Assembly (NCBI GenBank): GCA_963699535.1
Contig: CAVOUJ010000021.1
Coordinates: 31,149 to 95,148 of the forward strand
Origin: VBDM01 sp963699535
Lineage (GTDB): Bacteria; Pseudomonadota; Gammaproteobacteria; Burkholderiales; SG8-39
DNA length: 64,000 bases
Direction: 5' to 3'
In this document: piece after piece, positions 31,270 to 43,144 of the stretch
Numbering within the stretch: position 1 is the stretch's first letter
Layout of the letters: each line of letters begins with the position of its first letter
The notes under the pieces: model-generated
Database searches by the model: none
What the model saw: the letters and a program-made list of their open reading frames with translations, nothing else
What the model was told of the DNA's origin: nothing
Made by a program: the position numbers and the translations under genes

Positions 31270-32360
31270 TATAGCACCCCGTGACGCGCGAGCGCCCACG
31301 CGACATGCTCGCGCACCAGCGCCGAGCGGTCTCGCGCGCGCGAACGCAGCGCCGCGACGACGCGCTCGTCTTTGGGAGCGTTGCCGAGTCCCACGGCGAG
31401 ATTGCGCAGCCAGCGCTCGTAGCCGATCCTCAGGATCGCGCTCCCGGACATGCGCTTGCAGAACTCGCTTTCCGTCCACGCGAAAAGCTCCACGAGCTCG
31501 GCGCAATCCAGGCCGTTACGCACGCGAAAATCCGCTTCCGGCGTGAACTGCGCGTAGCGGTTCCATGGGCAGACGAGCTGGCAGTCGTCGCAGCCGAAGA
31601 CGCGATTGCCGATGAGCGGCCTCAGCTCGACCGGAATGCTGCCCTTCAATTCGATGGTGAGGTAGGAAATGCAGCGCCTGGCATCCAGGACATAGGGAGC
31701 GACGATCGCGCGAGTCGGGCAGACGTCGAGGCATTTGGCGCAGCTCCCGCAGTGCTCGGCCGCTGGCGCATCCACGGGAAGCGGAAGATCCGTGTAGATC
31801 TCTCCCAGAAAGAAAAACGATCCCGCCTCGCGCGCGATCAGCAGCGTGTGCTTGCCCCGCCAGCCGAGCCCCGCCTTGCGCGCCAGCTCCACTTCCATCA
31901 CCGGCGCCGAATCCGTGAACACGCGGTAGCCGAACTCTCCGATCTCCGCCGCAATCTTTTGGGCAAGCCGCCCGAGGCGGCCGCGCAGGACCTTGTGATA
32001 GTCGCGACCGAGCGCATAGCGGGCGACGAACGCCCTGCTGCCGTCGGCGAGAACGCCACCGCTCTCGGCCGCGCGGGGGCGATAGTCCATGCGCGCAGAG
32101 ATCACGCGCAGCGTCCCGGGAACGAGCGACTCCGGGCGCGTCCTTTTGGCGCCATGCTTTCGCATATAATCGAGTTCGCCCGCGAAGCCGCTTGCGAGCC
32201 ATTCTTCCAGGCGCAGCTCCGCCGCCGCGAGGTCGGTGTCGGCGATTCCGACCGACTGGAAACCGAGTTCCCGGCCCCAGGCTTTGATCGCCGCTGCGAG
32301 CATCACCGTGTCGGTGAGCGGTGCCGATCCCACCCGACGAATCGCGTTCACGTGACTCAT
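31269..32360 (-). CDS. queG: Epoxyqueuosine reductase
   Basis: A cobalamin-dependent Fe-S enzyme completing queuosine in tRNA. The catalytic region holds GRDYHKVLRGRLGRL and RVFTDSAPVMEVELARKAGL, the latter with the catalytic Asp. Two 4Fe-4S motifs follow: CGSCAKCLDVCP, and CDDCQLVCPWN with a Cys further up. A HEAT-like helical tail ends at 31269. The ATG at 32360 is chosen; the open frame extends to 32399 without support. Its 5' end overlaps that of the divergent tsaE. Confidence 0.94.
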
Positions 32361-32852
32361 CTTTCCGATCATATCCAGCTGCAGCCGCCGGTGCACCACA
32401 CCGCGTCGCTCCCCGACGAGGCCGCGACCGCCCTCCTCGGGGGGCAGCTGGCCGCCTGCATCGTTCCCGGCCTGCGAATCTACCTGCGGGGGGAACTCGG
32501 CAGCGGAAAAACGACCCTGGTTCGCGGCTTGCTTCGCGCCCTGGGGGTCAGGGAGAACGTGAAGAGCCCGAGCTACACCCTGGTTGAACTTTACGTAGTT
32601 TCTAGATTACACTTGTACCACTTTGATTTTTATCGGTTCATTGATTCAAATGAATTCGCCGATGCGGGGTTCGCCGAGTACTTTGACGGTGAAGGAGTCT
32701 GCCTGGTCGAATGGCCGGAGCGGACGGGAGCGGTGCTCCCCCGGCCGGACTTGGACATCCGCTTGTCTCATGCCGCCGAGGGACGCGAGGTTCACCTTAC
32801 CGCCCACAGCCAAGCGGGGGCGCGGTGCCTAAAGGGAATCCCCGGCGGCTGA
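32352..32852 (+). CDS. tsaE: tRNA threonylcarbamoyladenosine biosynthesis ATPase TsaE
   Basis: About 166 residues of the TsaE/YjeE family, which works with TsaB and TsaD to make t6A in tRNA. The P-loop is LRGELGSGKTTLVRGLL, followed by the family segments VKSPSYTLVELY and LYHFDFYRF, then VCLVEWPERTGAVLP. The start is a GTG at 32352 or 32391; the latter gives the more usual short N-terminus. It overlaps the 5' end of queG head to head and amiC by 28 bases at its 3' end. Confidence 0.92.
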   Translation: MTHLSDHIQLQPPVHHTASLPDEAATALLGGQLAACIVPGLRIYLRGELGSGKTTLVRGLLRALGVRENVKSPSYTLVELYVVSRLHLYHFDFYRFIDSNEFADAGFAEYFDGEGVCLVEWPERTGAVLPRPDLDIRLSHAAEGREVHLTAHSQAGARCLKGIPGG

Positions 32853-34135
32853 GCGCGCGCTCGCGGGCCTTGCTGCAGCCGGCGTTCCTTGCGCTGGCCG
32901 CCCTCGCCTTGTCCGGGCCCGTCACGGGCGCCGAATCCGTGCGGGCAGCCCGCGTGTGGCCGGCCCAGGACTACACGCGCGTAACGCTCGAGTCGACCGA
33001 ACCCCTCAAGCACAGCCTGCTGGTGTTGAAGAATCCCGACCGGCTCGCCCTCGACCTCACCGACGTCGACCTCGCCAGCGTGCAGCAGGGACTCGACGGA
33101 AAGATCGTTCCGGCCGATCCGCATATCGCGGGCTTGCGCGTGGGGCAATTCAGGCCCGGCGTCGTGCGCGTCGTACTCGACCTGAAGACCGAAGCCAAGC
33201 CGCAGATATTCACGCTCCCGCCGATCGGCTACTACGGGCACCGTCTCGTCCTGGATATCTACCCGACCGAACCGCCGGACCCGATCCTCGCGCTGCTGCG
33301 CGAACAGCAGGCGGCGCAGTCCCACGGGAAATCTCAGACCGAAGCGTCGCCCGAGACGCCTGGAACCGAACCGAACAGGAAGGCGCCGAAGCGCTCCCGC
33401 GAAGCTTCGAGCACCCCAAGGCGCTTCGTCACCATCGTCATCGATCCCGGGCACGGCGGGGAGGATCCGGGCGCACGCGGGCGTCGCGGCACCTACGAGA
33501 AGAAAGTCACCCTGATCATATCGCGGAAACTCAAGGCTCTGATCGACGCTGAGCCCGACATGCGCGCGCTGCTCACCCGGGACGGCGATTTTTTTGTCAA
33601 GCTGGACGATCGCGTGGAAAAGGCGCGCCGAGTGCAGGCGGATCTGTTCGTGTCGATCCACGCCGATGCCGTGAGGAAGGCCAATGTTCGGGGATCGTCG
33701 GTGTTCGCGCTTTCTGAGCGCGCGACCAGCCGGACGGCGCAGTTGGTGGCGGATCGCGAGAACACCGCTGACATGATCGGCGGCGTCAGTCTCGAGGGTA
33801 AGGATCGCCACCTCAAGATGACCCTTGCCGACCTGAGCCTGACCACGCAAATCAGCGACAGCCTCAAGCTCGGCAGGGCCGTGCTGGGCGAGCTCGGGGG
33901 AGTGAACCCGCTGCACAAGCAAGACGTCGAGCAAGCCGGATTCGCCGTGTTAAAGGCGCCCGACATCCCCTCGATCCTCGTCGAAACCGCCTTTATCAGC
34001 AATCCGGACGAAGAGCGGCGGCTGAACGATGCCGCCTACCAGGAGAAGGTCGCACGGGCGATTCTGCGCGGCATCAAGAGCTATATCGCGAAGAATCCCC
34101 CAGTTTCCCGCTCGACGCTCGCCGCCCTCCCCTGA
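32825..34135 (+). CDS. amiC: N-acetylmuramoyl-L-alanine amidase (AmiC type)
   Basis: A 436-residue periplasmic amidase that splits septal peptidoglycan in cell separation. A signal peptide (LLQPAFLALAALALSGPVTGA) is followed by an AMIN domain (about 40-150) and a Pro/Ser linker. The amidase_3 domain contains VIDPGHGGEDPGARG, the acidic ligand region and VSIHADAVRKANVRGSSVF, ending in PSILVETAFISNPDEERRL. The GTG at 32825 lies inside tsaE, a common arrangement. It is followed by dedA on the other strand and mutL. Confidence 0.93.
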   Translation: MPKGNPRRLSARSRALLQPAFLALAALALSGPVTGAESVRAARVWPAQDYTRVTLESTEPLKHSLLVLKNPDRLALDLTDVDLASVQQGLDGKIVPADPHIAGLRVGQFRPGVVRVVLDLKTEAKPQIFTLPPIGYYGHRLVLDIYPTEPPDPILALLREQQAAQSHGKSQTEASPETPGTEPNRKAPKRSREASSTPRRFVTIVIDPGHGGEDPGARGRRGTYEKKVTLIISRKLKALIDAEPDMRALLTRDGDFFVKLDDRVEKARRVQADLFVSIHADAVRKANVRGSSVFALSERATSRTAQLVADRENTADMIGGVSLEGKDRHLKMTLADLSLTTQISDSLKLGRAVLGELGGVNPLHKQDVEQAGFAVLKAPDIPSILVETAFISNPDEERRLNDAAYQEKVARAILRGIKSYIAKNPPVSRSTLAALP

Positions 34136-34147
34136 CCTCGTCCATCG

Positions 34148-34795
34148 TCAGGCTCCCGCATTGTTCAGGCGATGCCTCGCGTACTCGAACGCGAGCGGCA
34201 TGAGCGATAGGACGATGATGCCGAGGATGACCCAGCTCAGGTTCTGCTTGACCCAAGGCACGTTGCCGAACCAATAGCCCGCATAGACGAGCGACAGCAC
34301 CCAGGCGAGCGCGCCTGCCACGTTGTACGCGGTGAAACGCAGGTAGGTCATGCGCGCGATTCCGGCAACGAACGGGGCGAAAGTCCTCAATATCGGCACG
34401 AACCGGGTGATGACGATGGTCTTGCCGCCGTGCTTCTCGTAGAAGGTGTGGGCGCGGTCAAGTGCCTTGCGGTTGAAAAACCGGGACTGCTCCCAGTGGA
34501 AGACTTTCGGCCCGAGGAAATGCCCGACCGAGTAGTTCACCGTGTTGCCGAGCACCGCGGCGGCGATCAACATCATGGCCAGCAGGTGCACGTCCATCCC
34601 GCCGGCTGCGGCGAGCGCCCCGGCGACGAAAAGCAGCGAGTCACCGGGAAGAAACGGGGTGACGACGAGGCCGGTCTCGCAAAAAATGATCGTGAAAAGG
34701 AGGAGATAGATCCAGGCTCCGTATTGCTGGAGCAGGTTAGCAAGGTGCCGGTCGAGATGGACGAGCAGGTCCCAGGCGAACAGGAGGATGTCCAC
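34148..34795 (-). CDS. DedA family inner-membrane protein
   Basis: A 215-residue polytopic protein of the SNARE-associated/VTT (DedA) family. It contains FCETGLVVTPFLPGDSLLFVAGALAAAGG and GKTIVITRFVPILRTFAPFVAG, with the conserved Glu and the Arg-Phe-x-Pro segment. About five hydrophobic helices are seen. Members act in membrane homeostasis and undecaprenyl-phosphate or lipid flipping. It lies between convergent amiC and divergent mutL. Confidence 0.92.
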   Translation of the reverse strand: MDILLFAWDLLVHLDRHLANLLQQYGAWIYLLLFTIIFCETGLVVTPFLPGDSLLFVAGALAAAGGMDVHLLAMMLIAAAVLGNTVNYSVGHFLGPKVFHWEQSRFFNRKALDRAHTFYEKHGGKTIVITRFVPILRTFAPFVAGIARMTYLRFTAYNVAGALAWVLSLVYAGYWFGNVPWVKQNLSWVILGIIVLSLMPLAFEYARHRLNNAGA

Positions 34796-34814
34796 CGCCG
34801 CATTCTACCGCGTC

Positions 34815-34820
34815 ATATAA
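34815..34820 (+). promoter_or_regulatory. Perfect -10 hexamer upstream of mutL
   Basis: TATAAT stands 71 bases before the mutL ATG in the AT-poor spacer between dedA and mutL. No clear -35 is seen. Confidence 0.35.
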
Positions 34821-34890
34821 TTTGCCCCTTCCAGGAATCGACCGGACGCAGAAGCGCGCCGGTCATTCCGGGATTGACAGTCCAGCACCC

Positions 34891-36648
34891 ATGCCTTCAA
34901 TCCGCCCGCTGCCCGAGACCCTGATCAGTCAGATCGCGGCGGGCGAAGTGGTCGATCGACCCGCGTCCGTCCTGAAGGAACTGCTCGAGAACAGCCTCGA
35001 CGCCGGGGCAAGCGACATCGACGTTTCGCTGGCGAACGGGGGTATCAAGCAGATCCGCGTCGCGGACAACGGCTCGGGCATCGAGCACGACGATCTGACA
35101 ATGGCGTTCGCGCGGCACGCGACCAGCAAGATCGCCTCGCTCGAGGATCTGGAACAGGTCCGCACGCTGGGGTTCCGCGGCGAGGCGCTGGCGAGCATCG
35201 CCTCGGTCGCGCGCGTCGCCGTGCGCAGCCGGGCCGCCGGCGCGGCGCGCGCCTTCGGCGTCAGCGCCGAAGGCGGTAGCATGGGCCCCGTTCAGCCAGT
35301 CGCGCACCCCTTCGGAACGACGGTCGAGGTCGACGATCTCTATTACAACACTCCCGCGCGCCGCAAGTTCCTGAAGAGCGACGCTACCGAATTCGCGCAT
35401 TGCGAGGATGTCTTCATTCGCATGGCGCTGTCGCACCCCGAAATCACCTTTACCCTGAGGCACAACGGCCGCGTTGTCGCGCGCCTTGCGTCTGCCACTC
35501 CGGCGCAGAGGATAGCGGCTGCTCTCGGTACGGACTTCTCCGGGTCGATGCGGCCGATTGAGGCAAACGGCAGCGCCTTGACGCTTGCCGGTTTCGCCGG
35601 ATCGCCGGCGTACACCCGGGCCACACGCGACGCGCAGTTCGTGTACGTGAACGGCCGATTCGTGCGAGACAGAGTGCTTGCACACGCGCTGCGCAACGCC
35701 TACCGGGATGTGCTGCACGGCGAGCGCCACCCCGCCTACGTCCTCTTCCTCGAGATCGATCCGCGCAGCGTGGACATGAACGTTCATCCTGCGAAGACCG
35801 AGATCCGCTTTCGCGAGGCGCGGGCGGTGCATCAGTTCGTGTTTCACGCCGTAGCGAAGAGCCTCTCAGGCACGGCCGCCGAGGCTCCGCCTGCCGTCGC
35901 GGCTCCGGTTGCCGTCGGCTATTCGATCCGGCCCAGAGCGGGGCAGGCCACGCTCGGTCTCGCGCAGCCTGTCGCGAGCTATTCGGCGATGTTCGCCGAC
36001 CGGGGCACAGGCTCCGAGTCAGCTCCAGCAGAGGTAGCGGCGAAGGAGACAGAGCCGGGCGAAGCGCCGCCCCTCGGTTTCGCCCTCGCGCAACTGCACG
36101 GCATCTATATTCTCGCGCAGAACCGGGACGGTCTGATCCTCGTCGACATGCACGCCGCCCACGAGCGCATCCTCTACGAAAAGCTCAAGGCAGCGCTCGA
36201 CTCGCGCGCGATGAACACGCAGAAGCTTCTCATCCCCTCGACTTTTCATGCCGACCGGCTGGACATCGCCACGGTCGAGGAGCACGGCCCAGCATTGAAC
36301 CTGCTTGGATTCGACGTAGCGGCGATATCGCCGTTCGCGCTGGCCGTGCGGGCAGTCCCGTCGATGCTCGCCGACGCCGATGCGGCGGAACTCGTGCGGG
36401 GGATCCTGCGCGATTTGCGCCAGTACGGAGCGAGCCGGGTGTTCACCGAGCGCCGCGACGAGCTGCTCGGAACCATGGCCTGCCACGGCGCGGTGCGCGC
36501 CAACCGCGCGCTGACGATTCACGAGATGAATGCATTGCTCCGCGAGATGGAGGAAACCGAGCGTTCCGGCCAGTGCAACCATGGTCGCCCGACCTGGTAC
36601 CAGATGAGCCTTCAGGACCTCGACAAGCTGTTCCTGCGTGGCCGCTGA
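34891..36648 (+). CDS. mutL: DNA mismatch repair protein MutL
   Basis: A 585-residue GHKL ATPase linking MutS to downstream repair. The N-terminal motifs are LISQIAAGEVVDRPASVLKE, DAGASDIDV, ADNGSGI and the TLGFRGEALASI loop. A VNGRFVRDR segment marks the second domain. The C-terminal dimerisation domain has ALAQLHGIYILAQNRDGLILVDMHAAHER, ending with GRPTWYQMSLQDLDKLFLR. The ATG at 34891 is chosen for the usual MPSIRPLPE start. The last bases overlap miaA. Confidence 0.97.
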   Translation: MPSIRPLPETLISQIAAGEVVDRPASVLKELLENSLDAGASDIDVSLANGGIKQIRVADNGSGIEHDDLTMAFARHATSKIASLEDLEQVRTLGFRGEALASIASVARVAVRSRAAGAARAFGVSAEGGSMGPVQPVAHPFGTTVEVDDLYYNTPARRKFLKSDATEFAHCEDVFIRMALSHPEITFTLRHNGRVVARLASATPAQRIAAALGTDFSGSMRPIEANGSALTLAGFAGSPAYTRATRDAQFVYVNGRFVRDRVLAHALRNAYRDVLHGERHPAYVLFLEIDPRSVDMNVHPAKTEIRFREARAVHQFVFHAVAKSLSGTAAEAPPAVAAPVAVGYSIRPRAGQATLGLAQPVASYSAMFADRGTGSESAPAEVAAKETEPGEAPPLGFALAQLHGIYILAQNRDGLILVDMHAAHERILYEKLKAALDSRAMNTQKLLIPSTFHADRLDIATVEEHGPALNLLGFDVAAISPFALAVRAVPSMLADADAAELVRGILRDLRQYGASRVFTERRDELLGTMACHGAVRANRALTIHEMNALLREMEETERSGQCNHGRPTWYQMSLQDLDKLFLRGR

Positions 36649-37570
36649 TCCCGCCGCGATCCTGCTCATCGGCCCGACGGCCAGCGGCAAGAGCGCGCTG
36701 GCGATGGCGCTTGCGAATCGTTTCCCCGTCGAGATCATCAGCGTCGATTCGGCGCAGGTCTACCGCGGAATGAACATCGGCACGGCCAAGCCGAGCGCCG
36801 CCGAGCGCGCGGCAGTTCCGCACCATCTCATCGACATCATCGACCCGACCGAGACCTATTCCGCCGCGCGGTTCCGCAGCGATGCCGTCGGGCTGATGCA
36901 GGAAATCACCGCGCGAGGCCGCACGCCGCTCCTGGTCGGCGGCACCATGCTCTACTTCAAGGCGCTGCGAGAAGGACTCTCGGAACTACCGCAATCCGAC
37001 GCATCCGTGCGCGCGCAAATCGACGCCGAAGCCGCCGAGCGCGGCTGGCCGGCACTGCATGCGGAGCTCGCGAAGATCGATGCTAAAACCGCGGCGAGAC
37101 TCAAGCCTACCGACTCGCAACGCATCCAGCGCGCCCTCGAAGTATTTCGACTCAGCGGCAAGCCGATGTCGGCCCTGCTCTCACGCAAGAAACAGGAGAG
37201 GCCACCTTTTCGCCTGATCGAGATCGGACTCTCGCCAGTCGATCGCAGCGAGCTGCACCAGCGTATCGAGGCACGCTTCGACGCAATGCTGAAGGACGGG
37301 CTGGTCGAGGAGCTGCGATCGCTGCGAAAGCGCTACGCGCTGCGCGCGGGATTGCCTTCGATGCGCTGCGTCGGCTATCGGCAGGCCTGGCAGTTTCTCG
37401 AGGGAGAAATCAATCGGGACGAACTGCGCAACCGCGGGATATTTGCGACGCGCCAGCTCGCGAAACGCCAGCTCACCTGGCTGCGCGCGACCCCCGCAAA
37501 AACCTTCGACAGCCTTGTCCCGGGCCTGATTCCTGTGATGACAGCGTTCGTCGAGCGGGAGCTTGTCTAG
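36638..37570 (+). CDS. miaA: tRNA dimethylallyltransferase
   Basis: A 310-residue enzyme adding the isopentenyl group to A37 of tRNAs reading U-starting codons. The P-loop ILLIGPTASGKSALAMALA, the SVDSAQVYRGMNIGTAKP substrate loop and RTPLLVGGTMLYFKAL are all present, and RQLAKRQLTWLR lies near the end. The GTG start overlaps mutL by 11 bases, which is the conserved mutL-miaA pairing. Its stop overlaps that of the convergent unknown gene. Confidence 0.97.
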   Translation: MAADPAAILLIGPTASGKSALAMALANRFPVEIISVDSAQVYRGMNIGTAKPSAAERAAVPHHLIDIIDPTETYSAARFRSDAVGLMQEITARGRTPLLVGGTMLYFKALREGLSELPQSDASVRAQIDAEAAERGWPALHAELAKIDAKTAARLKPTDSQRIQRALEVFRLSGKPMSALLSRKKQERPPFRLIEIGLSPVDRSELHQRIEARFDAMLKDGLVEELRSLRKRYALRAGLPSMRCVGYRQAWQFLEGEINRDELRNRGIFATRQLAKRQLTWLRATPAKTFDSLVPGLIPVMTAFVERELV

Positions 37571-38942
37571 GCGCCCCAGGGACGGATGGCTTCCTTGAGC
37601 TTCTTGTAGCCTTCGATGTAGCGCGGACGCTTGGCGCCGTAGATCTTGTCGAAGGTGGCGAGCTGCGCGTCGAGCCATTGCGCGAGCTGCTTGTTGCCCG
37701 GGGTTGGCCGCCTTGTAGGCTTCGTTGATCAGCACGAAGTGGATGCGCGGGTCGTAGGGCTGTTTCTCGCCGCCCACGGTCTCGTCGCCCTTGAGCAGGC
37801 GCAGCAGCATCGCATCGGCCGAGCCGAGCGTCTGTTCGTAGATCGGCGCGCCGTGGACACGGTACATGACGCTCGTCATGTCCTTGCCGTTGGTCATCGT
37901 AAAACCCATCTCCTTCCAGAGCGTCTTCATGTCGACCTTGGCGCCGGCACTGTCGAGCACGATCTGGCCCCAGTCGCGCAGCACGTCGGGCGCGTCGGCC
38001 ATCAGGTCGGTGAGCCGGTCGCCGTCCAGATCCGTGGCATACAGGATGCAGGGGCGCTGACGGATCATGTCGTGCAGGAGCAGGCCGAAGTTGGTGTCGG
38101 AGATGTGCTCGTAGACGTCCCCGCCCCAGCTCTCCATGCCGGCCTTGAAGTCCTCGGGCAGGAGCGCCACGATCGCGTCCACGTTCGCGCGGTGCTCCTC
38201 GTAGGCGTCCACCGTGTACTGGCGCTTCAACTTGAACTTCGTGCCCTGCAGAAGCCAGCGAAAGATGCCGGCATTGACCGCGTCTTCCTGCGCCTGGGTG
38301 GGCTTGGTCGCGACGCGGCCGATCTGCCCGGTCTCGTGCACCATCTTGAGAAAGAGTCGCGCGGCGTAGGCCATGCGCACGCCCGGGGTGTTCATCTCGG
38401 AGTGGATGACGCCGGTCTTGGGATCGACGCTGAACTTCTTCTTGTCCTGCGAGTACGGCAGGCCGGGCATGAAGCGGACGCTGGTGATGCCGCCGTACGG
38501 GCGCACGTTGCAGTAGACGCCCGCGGCCGTGCGCAGCGGCGCATTGGCCGACTTGCCGTTCACGACGACTTTCTTGCCGCCCTCGTTCACCATGAAGTCG
38601 CCCGCGGTGGACCACTTGAGCGCGGTGGTGTCGAGCTTGCCGAACCACTCGAGGGAAACCAGCTTCGTGTCGTGGCGGAACTGCGCCATCATCGGCACGC
38701 CGAGGAACGGAAGCCCCAGCACGTCGAGCGCCATGAGCGTGCCGTTCAGGGCGAACATGTCGGTAAAGGCGTGGGCCACGGGCTTGACGCCCCCGGCGGG
38801 GTTACCCGCCTTCCCAGATGATCGCGTCGGGATACCCGGCCGGCTTGACGGCGGAGCGCTTGTAGATGCTGTCGAGCAGCTTGAAGAGATCGCCCTTCTG
38901 CTCTTCCTGGGCGATTTTCAGCAAGTCGAGTTGTTGTGCCAT
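37567..38942 (-). CDS. Conserved protein of unknown function beside the proton pyrophosphatase, two frame breaks
   Basis: About 457 residues spread over three frames. It starts MAQQLDLLKIAQEEQKGDLF with ATG at 38942, breaks within the G-run near 38,808 (EGGGNPAGGVKPV), runs in frame through PYGGITSVRFMPGLPYSQDK and YATDLDGDRLTDLMADAP, breaks again near 37,695, and ends ...LKEAIRPWGA. No signal peptide or membrane helix is seen. It looks like a well-folded cytoplasmic enzyme, with much Lys, Asp and aromatic content, but I do not recognise the family. It is read out just downstream of hppA on the same strand, so a link to the pump or to pyrophosphate is possible but only contextual. Its stop overlaps the miaA stop. 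Confidence 0.65.
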
Positions 38943-38970
38943 GAACGTAAGACCTCGGAGAGAATTCCCA

Positions 38971-41049
<2,079 letters not shown>

Positions 41050-41158
41050 AGATTTTTCCTCCGATGTAGGCCCTTGTCCCGGGCTTCGAGTCTACGAAAT
41101 GCGGCCTGTGAAAAGCGTCGACGAAAGGCGCGAGATTATAACAGCAAGAAACCCGGCT

Positions 41159-42418
41159 CTAGACCTTGAAGGCGGGGAGTTTCTTGGGGACCGGCGCGTT
41201 TTTCAGCTTCACGTAGTCGGGCAGCCCGTTCCTGAAGGGCGGCGGCGCTTCGCCCTGGATCAAGGGCGAAAGATATGCACGGCACTTCGCGGTGATGTGG
41301 AACCCGTCTTCAGTGATGAAATCGCGCGGCATCATCTTTTCCTTGTTGGCGACGTCGGCGAGATTGGCGACACCGATGCGCCACCGATAGGGCTTGGACG
41401 AAACACGCTCGATGATCGGCATCACGGCATTCCTGCCCGCGATCGCGAGTTTCACCGCCGCCGCGCCAAGCTTGTAGGACTGCTCCACGTCCACCTTCGA
41501 GGCGATGTGCCGGGCCGCGCGCTGCAGGTAATCGGCAAGCGCCCAGTGGTACTTGTAGCCGAGGCGATCCTTGACGAGCTTGGCGATGATTTCGCCGGCG
41601 CCGCCCAATTGCGAATGGCCGAAGGCGTCCTTCAGCCCCGTCTCTGAGAGGAACTTCCCCTCCCTATTGCGCAATCCCTCCGATACGGCGATTGCGCAGT
41701 AGCCGTCGTGTTCCACGATCTGCCTGACCCGCGCCAGAAACTTGTCCTCGTCGAACTGGATCTCGGGGAAAAGAAGAATCTGCGGGGCGTCGCCCGCGCG
41801 CTCGGCGGCAAGCCCGCAGGCGGCCGTAATCCATCCGGCGTGCCGCCCCATGACTTCCATTACGAAGACCCGCGTCGAGGTCTTCGCCATGGACGCGACG
41901 TCGAACCCTGCTTCGCGGATCGAGGTCGCGACATATTTTGCGACCGAGCCGAAGCCGGGACAGTTGTCGGTGATCGCGAGATCGTTGTCCACCGTCTTCG
42001 GGATTCCGACGCAAACCAGCGGGTAGCCCAGCTTCGCGCCGACCTGCGAGATCTTCCAGGCGGTGTCCGCGGAATCATTGCCGCCGTTGTAGAAGAAGTA
42101 GCCGATGTCGTGGGCGCGAAACACCTCGATCAGCCGCTCGTAGTGCGCCCGGTTCTCCTCGATGCCCTTCAGCTTGTAGCGGCACGAGCCGAACGCGCCG
42201 CCGGGCGTGGTCTTGAGCCTCGAGATGGCCGACGCGGGCTCGCGGCTCGTGTCGATCAGGTCCTCGGTGAGCGCGCCTATGATTCCATCGCGCCCGGCGT
42301 ACACCTTGCCGATGCGGTTCCGGTGTCTGCGTGCGGTCTCGATCACTCCGGCGGCGCTTGCGTTGATGACGGCGGTCACTCCGCCCGACTGTGCGTAGAA
42401 GGCATTTCTTGGTTTCAT
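41159..42418 (-). CDS. pfp: Pyrophosphate--fructose 6-phosphate 1-phosphotransferase (PFK group III)
   Basis: A 419-residue PfkA-fold enzyme for the reversible fructose-6-phosphate step. The nucleotide/PPi site reads YNGGNDSADTAW: Asp follows the GGN in place of the Gly of ATP-type enzymes, which favours PPi as donor. The catalytic loop is GIPKTVDNDLAITDN, followed by EVMGRHAGWITA. The ATG at 42418 is the usual MKPRNAFYAQSGG start. It lies between adk and hppA on the same strand. Biochemical donor specificity is inferred. Confidence 0.9.
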   Translation of the reverse strand: MKPRNAFYAQSGGVTAVINASAAGVIETARRHRNRIGKVYAGRDGIIGALTEDLIDTSREPASAISRLKTTPGGAFGSCRYKLKGIEENRAHYERLIEVFRAHDIGYFFYNGGNDSADTAWKISQVGAKLGYPLVCVGIPKTVDNDLAITDNCPGFGSVAKYVATSIREAGFDVASMAKTSTRVFVMEVMGRHAGWITAACGLAAERAGDAPQILLFPEIQFDEDKFLARVRQIVEHDGYCAIAVSEGLRNREGKFLSETGLKDAFGHSQLGGAGEIIAKLVKDRLGYKYHWALADYLQRAARHIASKVDVEQSYKLGAAAVKLAIAGRNAVMPIIERVSSKPYRWRIGVANLADVANKEKMMPRDFITEDGFHITAKCRAYLSPLIQGEAPPPFRNGLPDYVKLKNAPVPKKLPAFKV

Positions 42419-42428
42419 GGTGCGAAAG

Positions 42429-43082
42429 CTACTTGAGTGCGGCGAAGATCCGCTCGCGGATTTCCGCGACCGAACCCACACCGGAAATCTTCCGGTACTT
42501 CGGGGCGCGCGCGTCGCCCTCCGCGGCCCAGCTTGAATAGTAGTCGATGAGGGGCCGGGTCTGCTGCCGATAGACGTCGAGACGCTTCCTGACCGTTTCT
42601 TCCTTGTCGTCGTCGCGCTGGATCAGGGGTTCGCCCGTCACATCGTCCCGGCCCGCCACCCTGGGCGGATTGAACTTGAGATGATAGTTGCGTCCCGAGG
42701 CCGGATGCACGCGGCGCCCGCTCAGACGCTGGATGATCTCCTCCTTGTCAACTTCGATTTCGACGACGAAATCCAGATCGACTCCCGATTTGCGCATCGC
42801 TTCCGCCTGAGGGATGGTGCGCGGAAAACCGTCGAAGAGGTAGCCGTTCCTGCAGTCGGGCTGCTCGAGGCGTTCCTTGACCAGCCTGACGATGATGTCG
42901 TCGGAAACGAGCTGACCGGCGTCCATCACCTTCTTCGCCGCGATGCCGACCGGCGTCCCGGCCTTGACCGCGGCGCGCAGCATGTCCCCCGTCGATATCT
43001 GCGGAATATGGAAATGCTCCCTGACGAAATTCGCCTGGGTGCCTTTGCCGGCCCCCGGCGGTCCCAAGAGGATAAGCCTCAC
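42429..43082 (-). CDS. adk: Adenylate kinase
   Basis: A 217-residue long-type enzyme interconverting ATP, AMP and ADP. It has the P-loop LLGPPGAGKGTQA, the AMP segment STGDMLRAAVKAGT, LFDGFPRTIPQAEAM and a long lid (RRVHPASGRNYHLKFNPPR) without zinc Cys, plus the RDDDKEETVRKRL segment. It is 10 bases upstream of pfp and downstream of kdsB on the minus strand. Confidence 0.97.
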   Translation of the reverse strand: MRLILLGPPGAGKGTQANFVREHFHIPQISTGDMLRAAVKAGTPVGIAAKKVMDAGQLVSDDIIVRLVKERLEQPDCRNGYLFDGFPRTIPQAEAMRKSGVDLDFVVEIEVDKEEIIQRLSGRRVHPASGRNYHLKFNPPRVAGRDDVTGEPLIQRDDDKEETVRKRLDVYRQQTRPLIDYYSSWAAEGDARAPKYRKISGVGSVAEIRERIFAALK

Positions 43083-43144
43083 CGTGCTCCCTGGCGCCTT
43101 TTCCCTGCCCGGAGCATCCCAGACGCTCCGGGGCGAAGTTACCT

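Noticed and set aside
31281..32390. Long plus-strand extension upstream of tsaE
   Set aside because: It mirrors queG on the minus strand and has no family-like sequence; tsaE begins at the GTG at 32352 or 32391.
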